56,918 bases of DNA from CAYNHF01 sp964397045 (lineage in GTDB: Bacteria > Actinomycetota > Acidimicrobiia > Spongiisociales > UBA5794). Where the stretch lies: assembly GCA_964397045.1 (NCBI GenBank), contig CAYNHF010000041.1:1-56918 (forward strand), in the 5' to 3' direction. The position numbers were made by a program, and so were the translations under genes. The notes below the pieces were generated by a model, which saw only the letters and a list, made by a program, of their open reading frames with translations, had not been told where the DNA came from and made no database searches. The number at the start of each line of letters is the position of its first letter. Position 1 is the first letter of the stretch. Shown in pieces: positions 32,202-41,049 of the stretch.

Positions 32202-34231
32202 GGCTTGTCTGCCGGAAGGATGGTCAGGGGTGTAGCCAATTCGGGCACCGGAATGTGGCAGCGAATCTGGTAGCCGGGTTCCTCCTCGGTGAGGGCCGGT
32301 TCCTCGCTTTCGCAGATCGGGCCGATCTTGCGAGGACAGCGGGTGTGGAACACGCATCCCTTCGGCGGATTCGAAGCTGCCGGGATCTCGCCTTGTAAAC
32401 GGATGCGAGTGTCGCCGGCGGTCTCGGGTGCAGCCGAGAGCAACGCTTCGGTGTAGGGGTGATGGGGTCCCCTGAAGATGCGTTCGGAAGTGCCGACCTC
32501 CATCAGCCGGCCGAGGTACATCACCGCCACCCGGTCGGCCAGGTAGCGCACGATGCTGAGGTCGTGGGAGATGAAGAGATAGGCGACGCCTTCCTCCGCC
32601 TGGAGGTCAGCCAGGAGGTTGATGATGGCCGCCTGCACCGACACATCGAGTGCCGAGGTTGGCTCGTCGCACACCACGAGCGCAGGGGACCCGGCGAACG
32701 CTCGAGCGATGGCGACGCGCTGCTTCAAGCCGCCGGAAAGGTGACGGGGCTTCGCGTTGATGTGCTCACTGCCCATGCGGACCTCATCCATCAACTCGCG
32801 AGTTCGGGCGTCCGCTTGCTTCTTCCCGGTATCGCCCAACACCTGGGCTGCCCTGCCGATGATGCGCTTCACGCTGTGGCGGCGGTTCAGCGCGTTGTCT
32901 GGGTTCTGAAACACCATCTGGACTGCCCGGATGTCATCGCGATCGCGACTCCGTATCTCGGCCTCGAGTTCCTCACCGTTGAGTGCGATGACCGTGCCGT
33001 CATCCGGGGGATGGATGCCCAGCAGGAGCTTGGCCAACGTGCTCTTGCCAGACCCCGACTCACCGACCAACGCAACGGTCTCGCCGACGTGGATGGTGAG
33101 GTCGATGTCGCTGAGAGCGTAGATGGGCTGGCCGTCTTGCATGAAGGTCTTCGAAAGGCCGGATATCTCGACGAGGGGAGCGCCGACGGCACCGCGCCGG
33201 ATGGGTTCCGCCTGCTCGCTTCGAGGCATCGTGATCGTCCGGTCTGGGAAGTGGCAGCGGCTGACGCGGTTGCCGGCGAGACGCTTCAATTCTGGTTCAT
33301 GCTCGCGACAGATGTCCTCTGCGATCGGGCACCGAGCGGCGTAGACGCAGCCGGTCACGTCTGCGCCGAGCGGAGGGAGGAAGCCTGGGATGGTGTCGAG
33401 CTTGCCGTCGGCACGATCCCCTTCTTTCGTGGGCAGACTTGCGAGCAGGCCTTTGGTGTAGGGATGGCGTGGCTCACTGAAGATCTCCTCGGCCGGCCCT
33501 TCGGCCATCAGCCGTCCTGCATACAGCACCGCGACCCGATCGCACATTTTGCGAATCACGCCGAGGTTGTGGCTGATGAACAGCACAGACATGCCGACCT
33601 CATCCCGCAACCCCCGGACGAGATCCAGGACCTCAGCCTCAACCGTTGCATCGAGGCCGGTAGTGGGTTCATCGAGCACGAGGAGTTCAGGCCGCGAGGC
33701 GATCGCCATCGCGATCACGATCCGTTGCAGCATGCCGCCGGAGAGCTGATGCGGATAGCGGCGCACCACTCGTTCCGGGTCTGAGATCTGGACCCTCTGC
33801 AGTACCTCGACGACCCTGCTTGGTATCTCGGCCTTCGGGACTCCCAGCAAGTCGTATACCTCGCCGACCTGGCGGCCGACTCGCACCGACGGGTTCAGCG
33901 CGGTGGCAGGGTTCTGGTACACCATCGAGACCCGGTTGACCCGAATCTCACGCAGTTCGCGGCTGGAGAGGTCCACGAGGTCGCGGCCTCCGAGGTGGAT
34001 GGAGCCTGCGCTGACTCTTCCGTTGCGGGCGAGGTGGTGCATGATGGCCATGGCCACCGTGGTCTTACCGCAGCCAGACTCACCTACAAGACCGAACGAC
34101 TTTCCCCTGGGAATAGCAAAGCTGATATCGCGCACTGCCGTCTTCCATTCGGTCCCGATCTGGTATTCGACGGCGAGGTTGTCGACCTCGAGGACGCTGT
34201 CGCCGGTCATGGCAGGTGCCTCATGACTCAT
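32198..34231 (-). CDS. Oligopeptide/dipeptide-type ABC importer, fused double ATPase (DppD-DppF)
   Basis: The product is a 677-residue protein with two complete ATPases in one chain. Walker A motifs are GESGCGKTTVA and GESGSGKSTLA, signatures LSGGMLQR and LSGGLKQR, and Walker B motifs LLVLDEPTTGLD and LVVCDEPTSALD. Each half ends with the oligo_HPY extension (HPYTKGLLASLP and HPYTEALLSAAP, each followed by spaced Cys). In most operons these are separate genes. The start MSHEAP overlaps the permease stop by 11 bases. A second start MTGDSV is seven codons in. Confidence 0.9.
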   Translation of the reverse strand: MSHEAPAMTGDSVLEVDNLAVEYQIGTEWKTAVRDISFAIPRGKSFGLVGESGCGKTTVAMAIMHHLARNGRVSAGSIHLGGRDLVDLSSRELREIRVNRVSMVYQNPATALNPSVRVGRQVGEVYDLLGVPKAEIPSRVVEVLQRVQISDPERVVRRYPHQLSGGMLQRIVIAMAIASRPELLVLDEPTTGLDATVEAEVLDLVRGLRDEVGMSVLFISHNLGVIRKMCDRVAVLYAGRLMAEGPAEEIFSEPRHPYTKGLLASLPTKEGDRADGKLDTIPGFLPPLGADVTGCVYAARCPIAEDICREHEPELKRLAGNRVSRCHFPDRTITMPRSEQAEPIRRGAVGAPLVEISGLSKTFMQDGQPIYALSDIDLTIHVGETVALVGESGSGKSTLAKLLLGIHPPDDGTVIALNGEELEAEIRSRDRDDIRAVQMVFQNPDNALNRRHSVKRIIGRAAQVLGDTGKKQADARTRELMDEVRMGSEHINAKPRHLSGGLKQRVAIARAFAGSPALVVCDEPTSALDVSVQAAIINLLADLQAEEGVAYLFISHDLSIVRYLADRVAVMYLGRLMEVGTSERIFRGPHHPYTEALLSAAPETAGDTRIRLQGEIPAASNPPKGCVFHTRCPRKIGPICESEEPALTEEEPGYQIRCHIPVPELATPLTILPADKP

Positions 34232-35069
34232 ACGCCTGAGTGATGCCGTCTGTCAGCAGATTGATGCCGACCACCAGACTGGCGATGGCAAGGGCGGGGA
34301 AGAGCACGGGCCACCACACGTCGCCGGTGAGGTAGCCGTAGTGTTGCGAGATCGCGAGGCCCCAGTCCGGGAGGGTGGGTTCGACGCCGAAGCCGAGAAA
34401 CGACAGAGCCAGCACTGTGAAGATCGCATAACCCAATCGGACGGTGAATTCCACCGTGATGACGTTCGTGACGTTCGGCAGGATCTCAACGAACATGATG
34501 TAGAACGAACTCTCCTTGCGGAGTTGCGCTGCGGTTACATAGTCCAGTTGCCGCTCGTTGAGCACCGCAGCTCGCACCGTCTTGGCGATCAATGGTGTGA
34601 ACACGAGCCCGATGACGACGATGACCCCGAAGGTGTTGGGGCCGAGCGCCGCGAGGGCCAGCATCGCGGTGATGACGAGCGGGATCGACAGGAACGCGTC
34701 CAGCACGCGGCTGATGGCGTCGTCCACGATGCCGCCGTAGTAGCCGATGACCAGTCCGAGGATCGTGCCGCACACGGTACCGATGATGGTGGCTGCGAGG
34801 GCCACGGTGAGGACCTGGCGGGCCCCGGCGATGACGCGTGACAGAACGTCGCGGCCGAGCTCGTCCGTCCCGAACCAATGCTCCACCGAAGGAGGTTGGA
34901 GCCGGTTCAGCACGTCGAGCGGGTCGCCCTGCGGGGGGTAGGGCGTGAGGTACTCACCGAAGACCGCCAGAAACACCCACATCAGCGTGATCGAGAGTCC
35001 GACCCAGAAGGTGGGCGATCGCTGCAGGACTTTCCACTGTTGAGACTTCGTGGTGACGGGCACGGCCAT
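34221..35069 (-). CDS. Oligopeptide/dipeptide-type ABC permease (DppC-like)
   Basis: The product is a 282-residue inner-membrane permease. DppC features include the N-terminal helix after KSQQWKVL, HWFGTDELGRDVLSRVIAGA, the EAA loop region around RAAVLNERQLDYVTAAQLRK, and the end PALAIASLVVGINLLTDGI. The start MAVPVT is one base after the stop of the dppB-like gene. It pairs with the DppB-like protein. Confidence 0.87.
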   Translation of the reverse strand: MAVPVTTKSQQWKVLQRSPTFWVGLSITLMWVFLAVFGEYLTPYPPQGDPLDVLNRLQPPSVEHWFGTDELGRDVLSRVIAGARQVLTVALAATIIGTVCGTILGLVIGYYGGIVDDAISRVLDAFLSIPLVITAMLALAALGPNTFGVIVVIGLVFTPLIAKTVRAAVLNERQLDYVTAAQLRKESSFYIMFVEILPNVTNVITVEFTVRLGYAIFTVLALSFLGFGVEPTLPDWGLAISQHYGYLTGDVWWPVLFPALAIASLVVGINLLTDGITQAYES

Positions 35070-35070
35070 C

Positions 35071-36018
35071 TCATTCACCCAACCGGATTTGAGGGTTGAG
35101 CCACGCGTATGCCAGGTCGGCAAGCAGCATCGCGATCTGGAACGCGAGCGCCACCACCAGCACGCCACCGGCGAGCAATGGGAAGTCTGCGTTTTGTGCT
35201 CCGTCGAACAGCAGCCGCCCGATGCCCTGGTAGTTGAAGAGCACCTCGACAACAACGAGTCCACCGATGAGGTATCCGATCTGAGAGGCGATTACCGCAA
35301 TGGTCGGCAGGAGCGCATTACGCAGCACATCCTTGCGGATCACCCGGGAGCGCGGTTGACCTTTGAGGGTCGCGGTCCTGGCATAGTCGGAATCGAGCGC
35401 CTCGATGACTCCGGCCCTTGTGATGCGGGCGATGTACCCGAAGAGCACCAACACCAGCGGGATCGCGGGCAGGATGAGATGGTGGAGCTGAGTCAGGAAA
35501 CCGGCGCCTTCGGGTGGGGTTGCGGTTCCCGGAAACCACCCCAGCCACACCGCGAACACGATGATGAGCACGATGCCGGAAACGAATTCCGGGATCACGG
35601 TTGCAGACAGGCCGCCGACGGTGATGACTCGATCGGTCAGCCTTCCCCGGCGGAGCGCAGCCACGACTCCGCCGAGAAGTGCCAGCGGCACCACCATCAC
35701 GAATGCGACAACCCCAAGCTTGGCGGAGTTGACGATTGCTCGCCCGAGCAGCTCGCTGACCGGGCGTGAGTAGTTCACCGACTGGCCTAGATCGCCCGTG
35801 GCGGCTCCCGAGATCCAGGTCCAGTACTGGGTGTAGAGGGGTTGATCCGTGCCCAGCCGAGCGGCGAGGGTATCGACGGCCTCTTGAGTGGCGAACGGTC
35901 CCAGGATGCGTCGCGCCACATCCCCGGGGAGCAACTGCGTGCCGACGAACACGATGATGCTCAGGAGGAAGAGCGTGATCAGCGCCAGACCGATCCGGCG
36001 GGCGACGTACCTGGGCAT
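35071..36018 (-). CDS. Oligopeptide/dipeptide-type ABC permease (DppB-like)
   Basis: The product is a 315-residue inner-membrane permease. The start MPRYVARRIGLALITLF is typical of DppB, followed by LGTDQPLYTQYWTWI, GDLGQSVNYSRPV and the conserved end PLLAGGVLVVALAFQIAMLL. I reject the TTG-initiated extension at 36072 because family members begin at this Met. It sits 63 bases after the binding-protein gene. Confidence 0.86.
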   Translation of the reverse strand: MPRYVARRIGLALITLFLLSIIVFVGTQLLPGDVARRILGPFATQEAVDTLAARLGTDQPLYTQYWTWISGAATGDLGQSVNYSRPVSELLGRAIVNSAKLGVVAFVMVVPLALLGGVVAALRRGRLTDRVITVGGLSATVIPEFVSGIVLIIVFAVWLGWFPGTATPPEGAGFLTQLHHLILPAIPLVLVLFGYIARITRAGVIEALDSDYARTATLKGQPRSRVIRKDVLRNALLPTIAVIASQIGYLIGGLVVVEVLFNYQGIGRLLFDGAQNADFPLLAGGVLVVALAFQIAMLLADLAYAWLNPQIRLGE

Positions 36019-36081
36019 CAGGCGGTCGACGGAAGGGGCCCCAGGAAGTTTCTGGAGCCCGTGCCGCGCCAAGTCATGCGA

Positions 36082-37788
36082 TCAGCCGGTGAGGACGGCG
36101 TTGACCAGATTCACATGTCCCATCGCCGTTACCTCGAGCCCGGCAAAGTTGCCTTGGTGGACCGAGATGAAGTCCACGAAATACGGGACGATCATCGGCG
36201 TCTCATCGTGGAGCAGCTGCTGGATCTGCCCCGCGATCTGGCGCTGGGTTTCCAGATCGGGTGCCGCAACGTAGGCATCGTTGAGCGCGTCGTAGTCGGC
36301 GTTCTGGAAATGAGCTGCGTTCCAAGTGCCGTCGCTGCGCAGTGGTGCGCCGAGGAACACGTCCGGCACGCCACGGTGGCCGTAGTTCGTGATTCCGATC
36401 GGGGAGTCGAGCCAGTACTGGTCGTAGTAGGTGCCGGCGTCATCGAACTGCAGATTCAGCACCACGCCGTTGAGCTGACCTGCAAACCCCTTCATCAGGG
36501 CACCGAGGTCCGGCATTTCCACTTCGGTCAGGCCGTGCAGCGTCACCTCGAACCCATCTCCCAAACCGGCCGCGTCGAGCAGACCTTGGGCTGCGGCGAG
36601 ATCCTGTTCACGCTGGGCAGTGGCATCGGGGTTGTACGTCGGGTAATTCACCCAGAATGGATGATCATTGCCGACTGAACCGAAACCTCCAAGCAGCCCA
36701 TCTACCAGCGCTTGCCGGTTCAACATCAACGCCATGGCTTGGCGGACCCTGGCGTCGGCAAATGGCTCAACGTCGGTCGCCAAGTGCACCTGGCGATGCT
36801 GGGCAGACCCGATGCTTTGTTTCACCGCGTTGTCGTCATCGATCAGCGCCTGGCCTCCGAAGAACGATATGTGCGGGATCACATCGATGCGGCCCTCCTG
36901 GAAGGCGGTGATGGCGGCCGCTTCGTCGCCGTAGAACGTGACCTCGAGGCGATCGGCCTGGTTCCCGTTGTTGCCCCAGTAGTTGGGGTTCTTCGCGTAC
37001 ACGGCGCCGATGCCCTGTTCGAAGCTCTCATTGACCCATGGCCCGGTGCCGGGGAAGGTCTGTTCGTAGTTGCCCTCTGCGTAGCCCTGCCACCAGGCCG
37101 CAGGCAGGATTGCCGCGTTGTAGTTGTCGGAGCTGGTGAAGAATGGAAAGGAGCCGTTCGGTCCGTCCAGCATGAACCTCACTGTGTAGTCGTCGACCGC
37201 CACGGTGCCACCGGGTGCGATGTTGAAGGTCTGGGCGGCGGAGGCCGCGTTGCCTGGCAGGACTCCCTCGACCGAGGCAACCACGTCTGCGGCCTTAACT
37301 TCGGACCCGTCGTTGTACATGACCCCCTGCCGCAGCTTGAACGTCCATTCGGTGAAGTCTGCGTTTGGCTCCCAGCTTTCGGCGAGGACCGGGATCAGGT
37401 TCAGGTCCTTGTCCGACCATGTGAGGTACTGACCGGTTTGCCCCAATGTGGCCAGGCCGCCCTCGTCGCTGATGGTGACAGGGTCGAGCGCGCGAGCGGG
37501 CACGATGAACGCGGCCCTGATCGTCGTCGGTTCGCCGGAGGCGGCGGTGGTCGTGGTGGTGATACCGGCGGCCGTGGTGGCTGTGCCGCCGTCGTCGTCT
37601 CCGCACGCGGCAACAACGATGCCCAGGAAAGGCAACGACATGCCGACGATGGTGCCCCGCCTGATGAAGTCACGACGCGAGATCTTCCCCGCGGCATACT
37701 CGTCGATCAGGTGGTTCTCGACGGGGGAAGACCGCCTGCGGAGTGTGTCCAGCCGCTTCCGGATCACTCGCTTGTTGTCGCTGCTCAC
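36082..37788 (-). CDS. Tat-exported lipoprotein, oligopeptide-type solute-binding protein (family 5)
   Basis: The product is a 568-residue family 5 extracellular solute-binding protein. The leader has a twin-arginine motif SRRDFIRRG (R38-R39) and a lipobox ending VVAAC (Cys62). A Thr-rich spacer follows, then the SBP_bac_5 fold: LIPVLAESWEPNADFTEWTF, KLRQGVMYNDGSEVKAADVV, and ADARVRQAMALMLNRQALVD. The GTG start at 37788 is chosen because GGAGGG lies eight bases upstream. It is the first gene of the importer operon. With a mandelate-racemase-type enzyme at the end, the ligand may be an acid sugar derivative rather than a peptide. That is inference. Confidence 0.87.
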   Translation of the reverse strand: MSSDNKRVIRKRLDTLRRRSSPVENHLIDEYAAGKISRRDFIRRGTIVGMSLPFLGIVVAACGDDDGGTATTAAGITTTTTAASGEPTTIRAAFIVPARALDPVTISDEGGLATLGQTGQYLTWSDKDLNLIPVLAESWEPNADFTEWTFKLRQGVMYNDGSEVKAADVVASVEGVLPGNAASAAQTFNIAPGGTVAVDDYTVRFMLDGPNGSFPFFTSSDNYNAAILPAAWWQGYAEGNYEQTFPGTGPWVNESFEQGIGAVYAKNPNYWGNNGNQADRLEVTFYGDEAAAITAFQEGRIDVIPHISFFGGQALIDDDNAVKQSIGSAQHRQVHLATDVEPFADARVRQAMALMLNRQALVDGLLGGFGSVGNDHPFWVNYPTYNPDATAQREQDLAAAQGLLDAAGLGDGFEVTLHGLTEVEMPDLGALMKGFAGQLNGVVLNLQFDDAGTYYDQYWLDSPIGITNYGHRGVPDVFLGAPLRSDGTWNAAHFQNADYDALNDAYVAAPDLETQRQIAGQIQQLLHDETPMIVPYFVDFISVHQGNFAGLEVTAMGHVNLVNAVLTG

Positions 37789-38334
37789 GATGCGTGCCCT
37801 CCTGTCAGCGTACGGCAAGGTTGTGGGGACCGCACGGCCGCGGTGAACAATACCGGTGCCGCGCGGCAACTCTATCGTTGCGTCCTCGGAGGGCTTTCAG
37901 GCCGAACCCGGGACCGGCAATTCGCGAATCGCCTGCCAGGCCGAGCCGTCTTCGCAGTCGAAGTACTTGGTGCGAAGGATCTCGCTACCCGGCTGAGCGG
38001 ACTGGCCAGATTTCAACCGGGCGTTGTGGATCCGGACGGTCTTGTGGTGCGAGGGTGACAGCCGTCTCGCTGCGCAGGGTGTACAGGACTGCCGCGACCG
38101 ACGTGAAGGGGCGGCGCTTTGCGGTCTCGGTGGGCCCGAGGGTGATCGGTTCGATGGCACCCCCGTTGCGGGACTTCCGACACTACCCGGCAGAGGCGTG
38201 AGGTGTCGGGCCCCGGCAATTAGGAGCGAAACGGCTCAAGATCAGGCGGTGCTGGGTTTCTTAGCGATAAATACATCCAGTTCATCGAGTAGATCCGAAC
38301 CGGTACCAGTCAACCCCATAAGGAGGGGAAGAAC
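37789..38334. other. Divergent intergenic region
   Basis: About 545 bases lie between the binding-protein and DUF4397 genes. Short protein-like stretches exist on both strands (for example a minus-strand frame ending at 37897 with KYFDCEDGSAWQAIRELPVP), but they overlap each other and lack start signals. AAGGAGGGGAAG just before 38335 is a strong ribosome-binding site for the next gene. Confidence 0.4.
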
Positions 38335-39126
38335 ATGAAGAAGCTGGTGGCGGTCTTTGCCGCAACACTCATGGCTTTGGCAATCGCCGCACCTGCAATG
38401 GCGCAGAGTTCGGCCCGTATCCATCTCATCCACGGCATTCCGGACACCGATGTTGACGTAATCGTCGACGGTTCTCCGGTGTTCACCAACTTCTCGTTCG
38501 GTGATACCCAGGATCTTTCTTCTCTCGCAGGAGAAACGCTCGTCGGCTTGCAGGTCGTCCTGGCAGGCACCGACACCGTCGCGATCGACGCGGGTGACGT
38601 TGCTCTCCCCGCCTCTGGCAACTACTCGATCATCGCACACCTCGATGCCGCCGGAACTCCGACCATCACCGTGTTCGCCAACGACACCACGTCGATCGCG
38701 GCCGGCGAGGGCCGACTTCAGGTACGTCACACTGCTGCAGCCCCGGCTGTAGATGTGAAGGCAGACGGCGCAGTCGCCTTCAGCAACCTGAGCAACCCGA
38801 ACGAGGCAAAAGCAGATCTGCCTGCAGCCACATACAGCGTTGAGGTAGTGCCCACCGGCGCCGACGACCCAGTTGTCATCGGACCGGCAGATATTGGTGT
38901 TGCCGACGGCGACTCGTTGATCGTCTACGCCGTTGGTTCGCTCGAGGGCGACACCCTCACTGTTCTCACCGAGTCCATCACGGGTCTGGGCGGGGCGCCC
39001 GAAGAAGTTCCTTCCGGGAACAGTCCGGTTGATGGCGGTTTCCCGCTGGCCGCAGTCGCCGGCATGGTGGTCATCGCCACCCTCGCCGCTGCCGGAGGAC
39101 TCACGCTGGTCCGCCGCAGCAACTGA
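38335..39126 (+). CDS. Exported DUF4397 protein with C-terminal membrane anchor
   Basis: The product is a 263-residue protein. A signal peptide (MKKLVAVFAATLMALAIAAP, cleavage after AMA) precedes two DUF4397-type Ig-like halves (SARIHLIHGIPDTDVDVIVD and RLQVRHTAAAPAVDVKADGA). A Pro/Gly linker leads to a C-terminal helix AAVAGMVVIATLAAAGGLTL and the basic tail VRRSN. The tail layout is that of a wall-anchored protein, but no LPxTG-like motif is seen. A sortase-like gene follows directly. The ribosome-binding site is excellent and the composition suggests an abundant surface protein. Confidence 0.82.
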   Translation: MKKLVAVFAATLMALAIAAPAMAQSSARIHLIHGIPDTDVDVIVDGSPVFTNFSFGDTQDLSSLAGETLVGLQVVLAGTDTVAIDAGDVALPASGNYSIIAHLDAAGTPTITVFANDTTSIAAGEGRLQVRHTAAAPAVDVKADGAVAFSNLSNPNEAKADLPAATYSVEVVPTGADDPVVIGPADIGVADGDSLIVYAVGSLEGDTLTVLTESITGLGGAPEEVPSGNSPVDGGFPLAAVAGMVVIATLAAAGGLTLVRRSN

Positions 39127-39153
39127 CAACGCAGTCAGCGAAGCAGTATTGAG

Positions 39154-39185
39154 ACGGGAGTGGGGCCACTAGGCCCCGCTCCCGT
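39154..39185 (+). terminator. Very stable 14-bp stem-loop between surface protein and sortase genes
   Basis: ACGGGAGTGGGGCC pairs with GGCCCCGCTCCCGT (one U-G pair) around an ACTA loop. No T-tract follows. It lies 28 bases after the DUF4397 stop and only 20 bases before the chosen sortase start, so it may terminate, attenuate, or protect the upstream mRNA 3' end. Confidence 0.55.
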
Positions 39186-39205
39186 ACATAATGGCTCCCC
39201 TCGTC

Positions 39206-39934
39206 ATGAAAACCAGATTCGCCATTCTCTTCGTTGCCGCTTCCCTGGTCGCGACTGCTTGCAGCGCGGCCGGCTCGCAAGCCGGAGAGATTCCACCTTC
39301 CCCCTCATCCACCGCCGCGACTCCCACAACACCAGCTTCGACCACGTCGTCTCCTGAGGGCTTGGTTCCGGATACCACGGCTGCACCATCCCCTGCCACC
39401 TCAGATGGCGTCCCCGTTTCGCCTCTCGCCTCGCAAGTCGAACCGCTGGGGTCTGCCATCTACGACCCGTCGGATCATATCGACGACTCGCCCGCTCCCA
39501 CCTCAATCTCGATTGCCCGCCTCGATGTCGACGGTGCTCCGATCGTGGGCGTGGGAGTCGAAGAGAATGGAGATATGGAACTCCCAGACGCAGAGGCCGT
39601 CGGCTGGTATCGGTTCAATGCCAAGCCGGGCCAGGAAGGTTCTTCGGTGCTCGCGGCTCACATCAACTACAACGGGGTCAATGGGGTGTTCCGCCACCTC
39701 ACCAAGGTGAAGATCGGCGATCGGGTTGTTGTTGGCTTCGAGGATGGCTCTCGCTCAGAATTCGAGATCGTAGAGGTTGCGCAGTATGACAAGCAGCAAC
39801 TTCCGATCGAGCGCATCTTTGCCAAGACCGGCGGCCCGGTGTTGACGTTGATCACATGTGGTGGTGACTTCAATCGGTCGGTACGCAGCTACGACGACAA
39901 CTTCGTTGCGTACGCCGTACCCATCGACGCGTAG
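39206..39934 (+). CDS. Class E/F-type sortase, predicted lipoprotein
   Basis: The product is a 242-residue protein. An N-terminal lipobox (VATAC, Cys19) replaces the usual membrane anchor, followed by an 80-residue Ser/Thr/Pro spacer and a sortase domain. Catalytic residues are present: His152 in LAAHINYNG, Cys218 in TLITCGG and Arg227 in RSYDDN. The WYRFNAKPGQEGSSVLAAH block fits the class E/F group of actinobacteria. The start is uncertain: ATG 39191 lies five codons upstream, and neither has a clear ribosome-binding site. The most likely partner is the surface protein encoded just before it. Confidence 0.78.
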   Translation: MKTRFAILFVAASLVATACSAAGSQAGEIPPSPSSTAATPTTPASTTSSPEGLVPDTTAAPSPATSDGVPVSPLASQVEPLGSAIYDPSDHIDDSPAPTSISIARLDVDGAPIVGVGVEENGDMELPDAEAVGWYRFNAKPGQEGSSVLAAHINYNGVNGVFRHLTKVKIGDRVVVGFEDGSRSEFEIVEVAQYDKQQLPIERIFAKTGGPVLTLITCGGDFNRSVRSYDDNFVAYAVPIDA

Positions 39935-39936
39935 CC

Positions 39937-40944
39937 TCAACTCGATTCTTCGGCTGCGGGAGCGGGTTCGCGCAGCTCGTCGATCAACGGCGAGATCCAC
40001 TCGGCGCCCATCCGCAGCAGCGCCGGGTCGTCGTTCAAAACCGGGAGGTGGACACATTCGACCTGATCCTTGACCTTGTCGATGGTGTACCCGATATCCA
40101 GTTGCGTTTCGTGGTTCTCGGTGACAAACCCAATAGGCAAGAAGACGAGCGCCCTTGCCCCGAGCGTGATGAGGTTCTTCGCAGCCTGGTCGACGTCGGG
40201 CGTCGTCCACTTCCCAGGCACGGGATGGTTCATCCAGCCGGGTGTGATGAGCGGGAACCTCCGGATAAGTGGCTCCTGGAGGGCGTAGTAGAGAGCCTCG
40301 CTCTCCCGGACCCCGGTTTCGTAGCCACGGGTTTCGAGTGGGCAGCCATGAAGGCACAGCACGATGCCGATCTGGCTCGGCGCGTATCGGTCGCGCAGCG
40401 GCGCGACTTCGTCCTCTAGTTGGTCGATCAGCCGCTGCTGGAAGTTCTTCTCCTCCCAGAAAGAAGGCAGGTACCGCATCTCTTTCACCCATGATGGGTC
40501 GGGGGACAGCGCTTCGTTGATCTGCTCGAGAGCCAGGCCGCTTGTGAAGACAGAATCGACCACCAGCCAGGGGTAGATCACCAGCTTCTCGAAGCCCTGC
40601 GAGCGGATCTCTGGTAGCACCTGCTCCGGCAGGTAGGGAGGGACGAAGTTGAATGCCTTGAATACGGCGACATCGTCGCCGTATCGATCCTGTAGCTCGT
40701 TTTCGATGCCGGTGCGCTGGCGCTCGAAGATGGCGTTGTGGGGCGAGTGGTAGTGGTTGGCTGTATGCCATTCCTTGCGTTGCGCCCGCTCGAGCCGACG
40801 CGACAGGAATGGGATGGAGAAGTCGGGGAACTTGATCGACTTCGAAACCAGGAGACGAAACGCGCGCTCGTTATAGTCGGCGAACTCCTCGTACTCTCCG
40901 ACTTCGCCGTAGCCGCACAGTAGAACAGCCACCTTGTTTCCCAT
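39937..40944 (-). CDS. hemH: Ferrochelatase family protein
   Basis: The product is a 335-residue enzyme inserting Fe2+ into a porphyrin. The active-site His lies in VLCLHGCP and the conserved Glu in the C-terminal motif LPIGFVTENHETQLDIGY. In actinobacteria the substrate is usually coproporphyrin III. The N-terminal half (VLLCGYGEVGEYEEFADYNE) diverges from standard HemH, so a related chelatase cannot be excluded. The start MGNKVA follows GGGGGAACC. It converges on the sortase gene with only two bases between stops, and the heme-uptake operon lies 3.5 kb away. Confidence 0.75.
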   Translation of the reverse strand: MGNKVAVLLCGYGEVGEYEEFADYNERAFRLLVSKSIKFPDFSIPFLSRRLERAQRKEWHTANHYHSPHNAIFERQRTGIENELQDRYGDDVAVFKAFNFVPPYLPEQVLPEIRSQGFEKLVIYPWLVVDSVFTSGLALEQINEALSPDPSWVKEMRYLPSFWEEKNFQQRLIDQLEDEVAPLRDRYAPSQIGIVLCLHGCPLETRGYETGVRESEALYYALQEPLIRRFPLITPGWMNHPVPGKWTTPDVDQAAKNLITLGARALVFLPIGFVTENHETQLDIGYTIDKVKDQVECVHLPVLNDDPALLRMGAEWISPLIDELREPAPAAEESS

Positions 40945-41049
40945 TGGTTCCCCCGGTTGCTGGCCGATTTCTGGGCGTGAGGCTACCGTCTTGGACCGTC
41001 GAATGGGTCGGGTCCAGGTGGGGGCTAGTGACCGGGAGGAGTCTGCACC

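Noticed and set aside
37897..38160. Minus-strand ORF upstream of the binding-protein gene
   Set aside because: Only its last 45 codons look protein-like, a plus-strand frame over the same bases looks equally good, and neither has a start signal.
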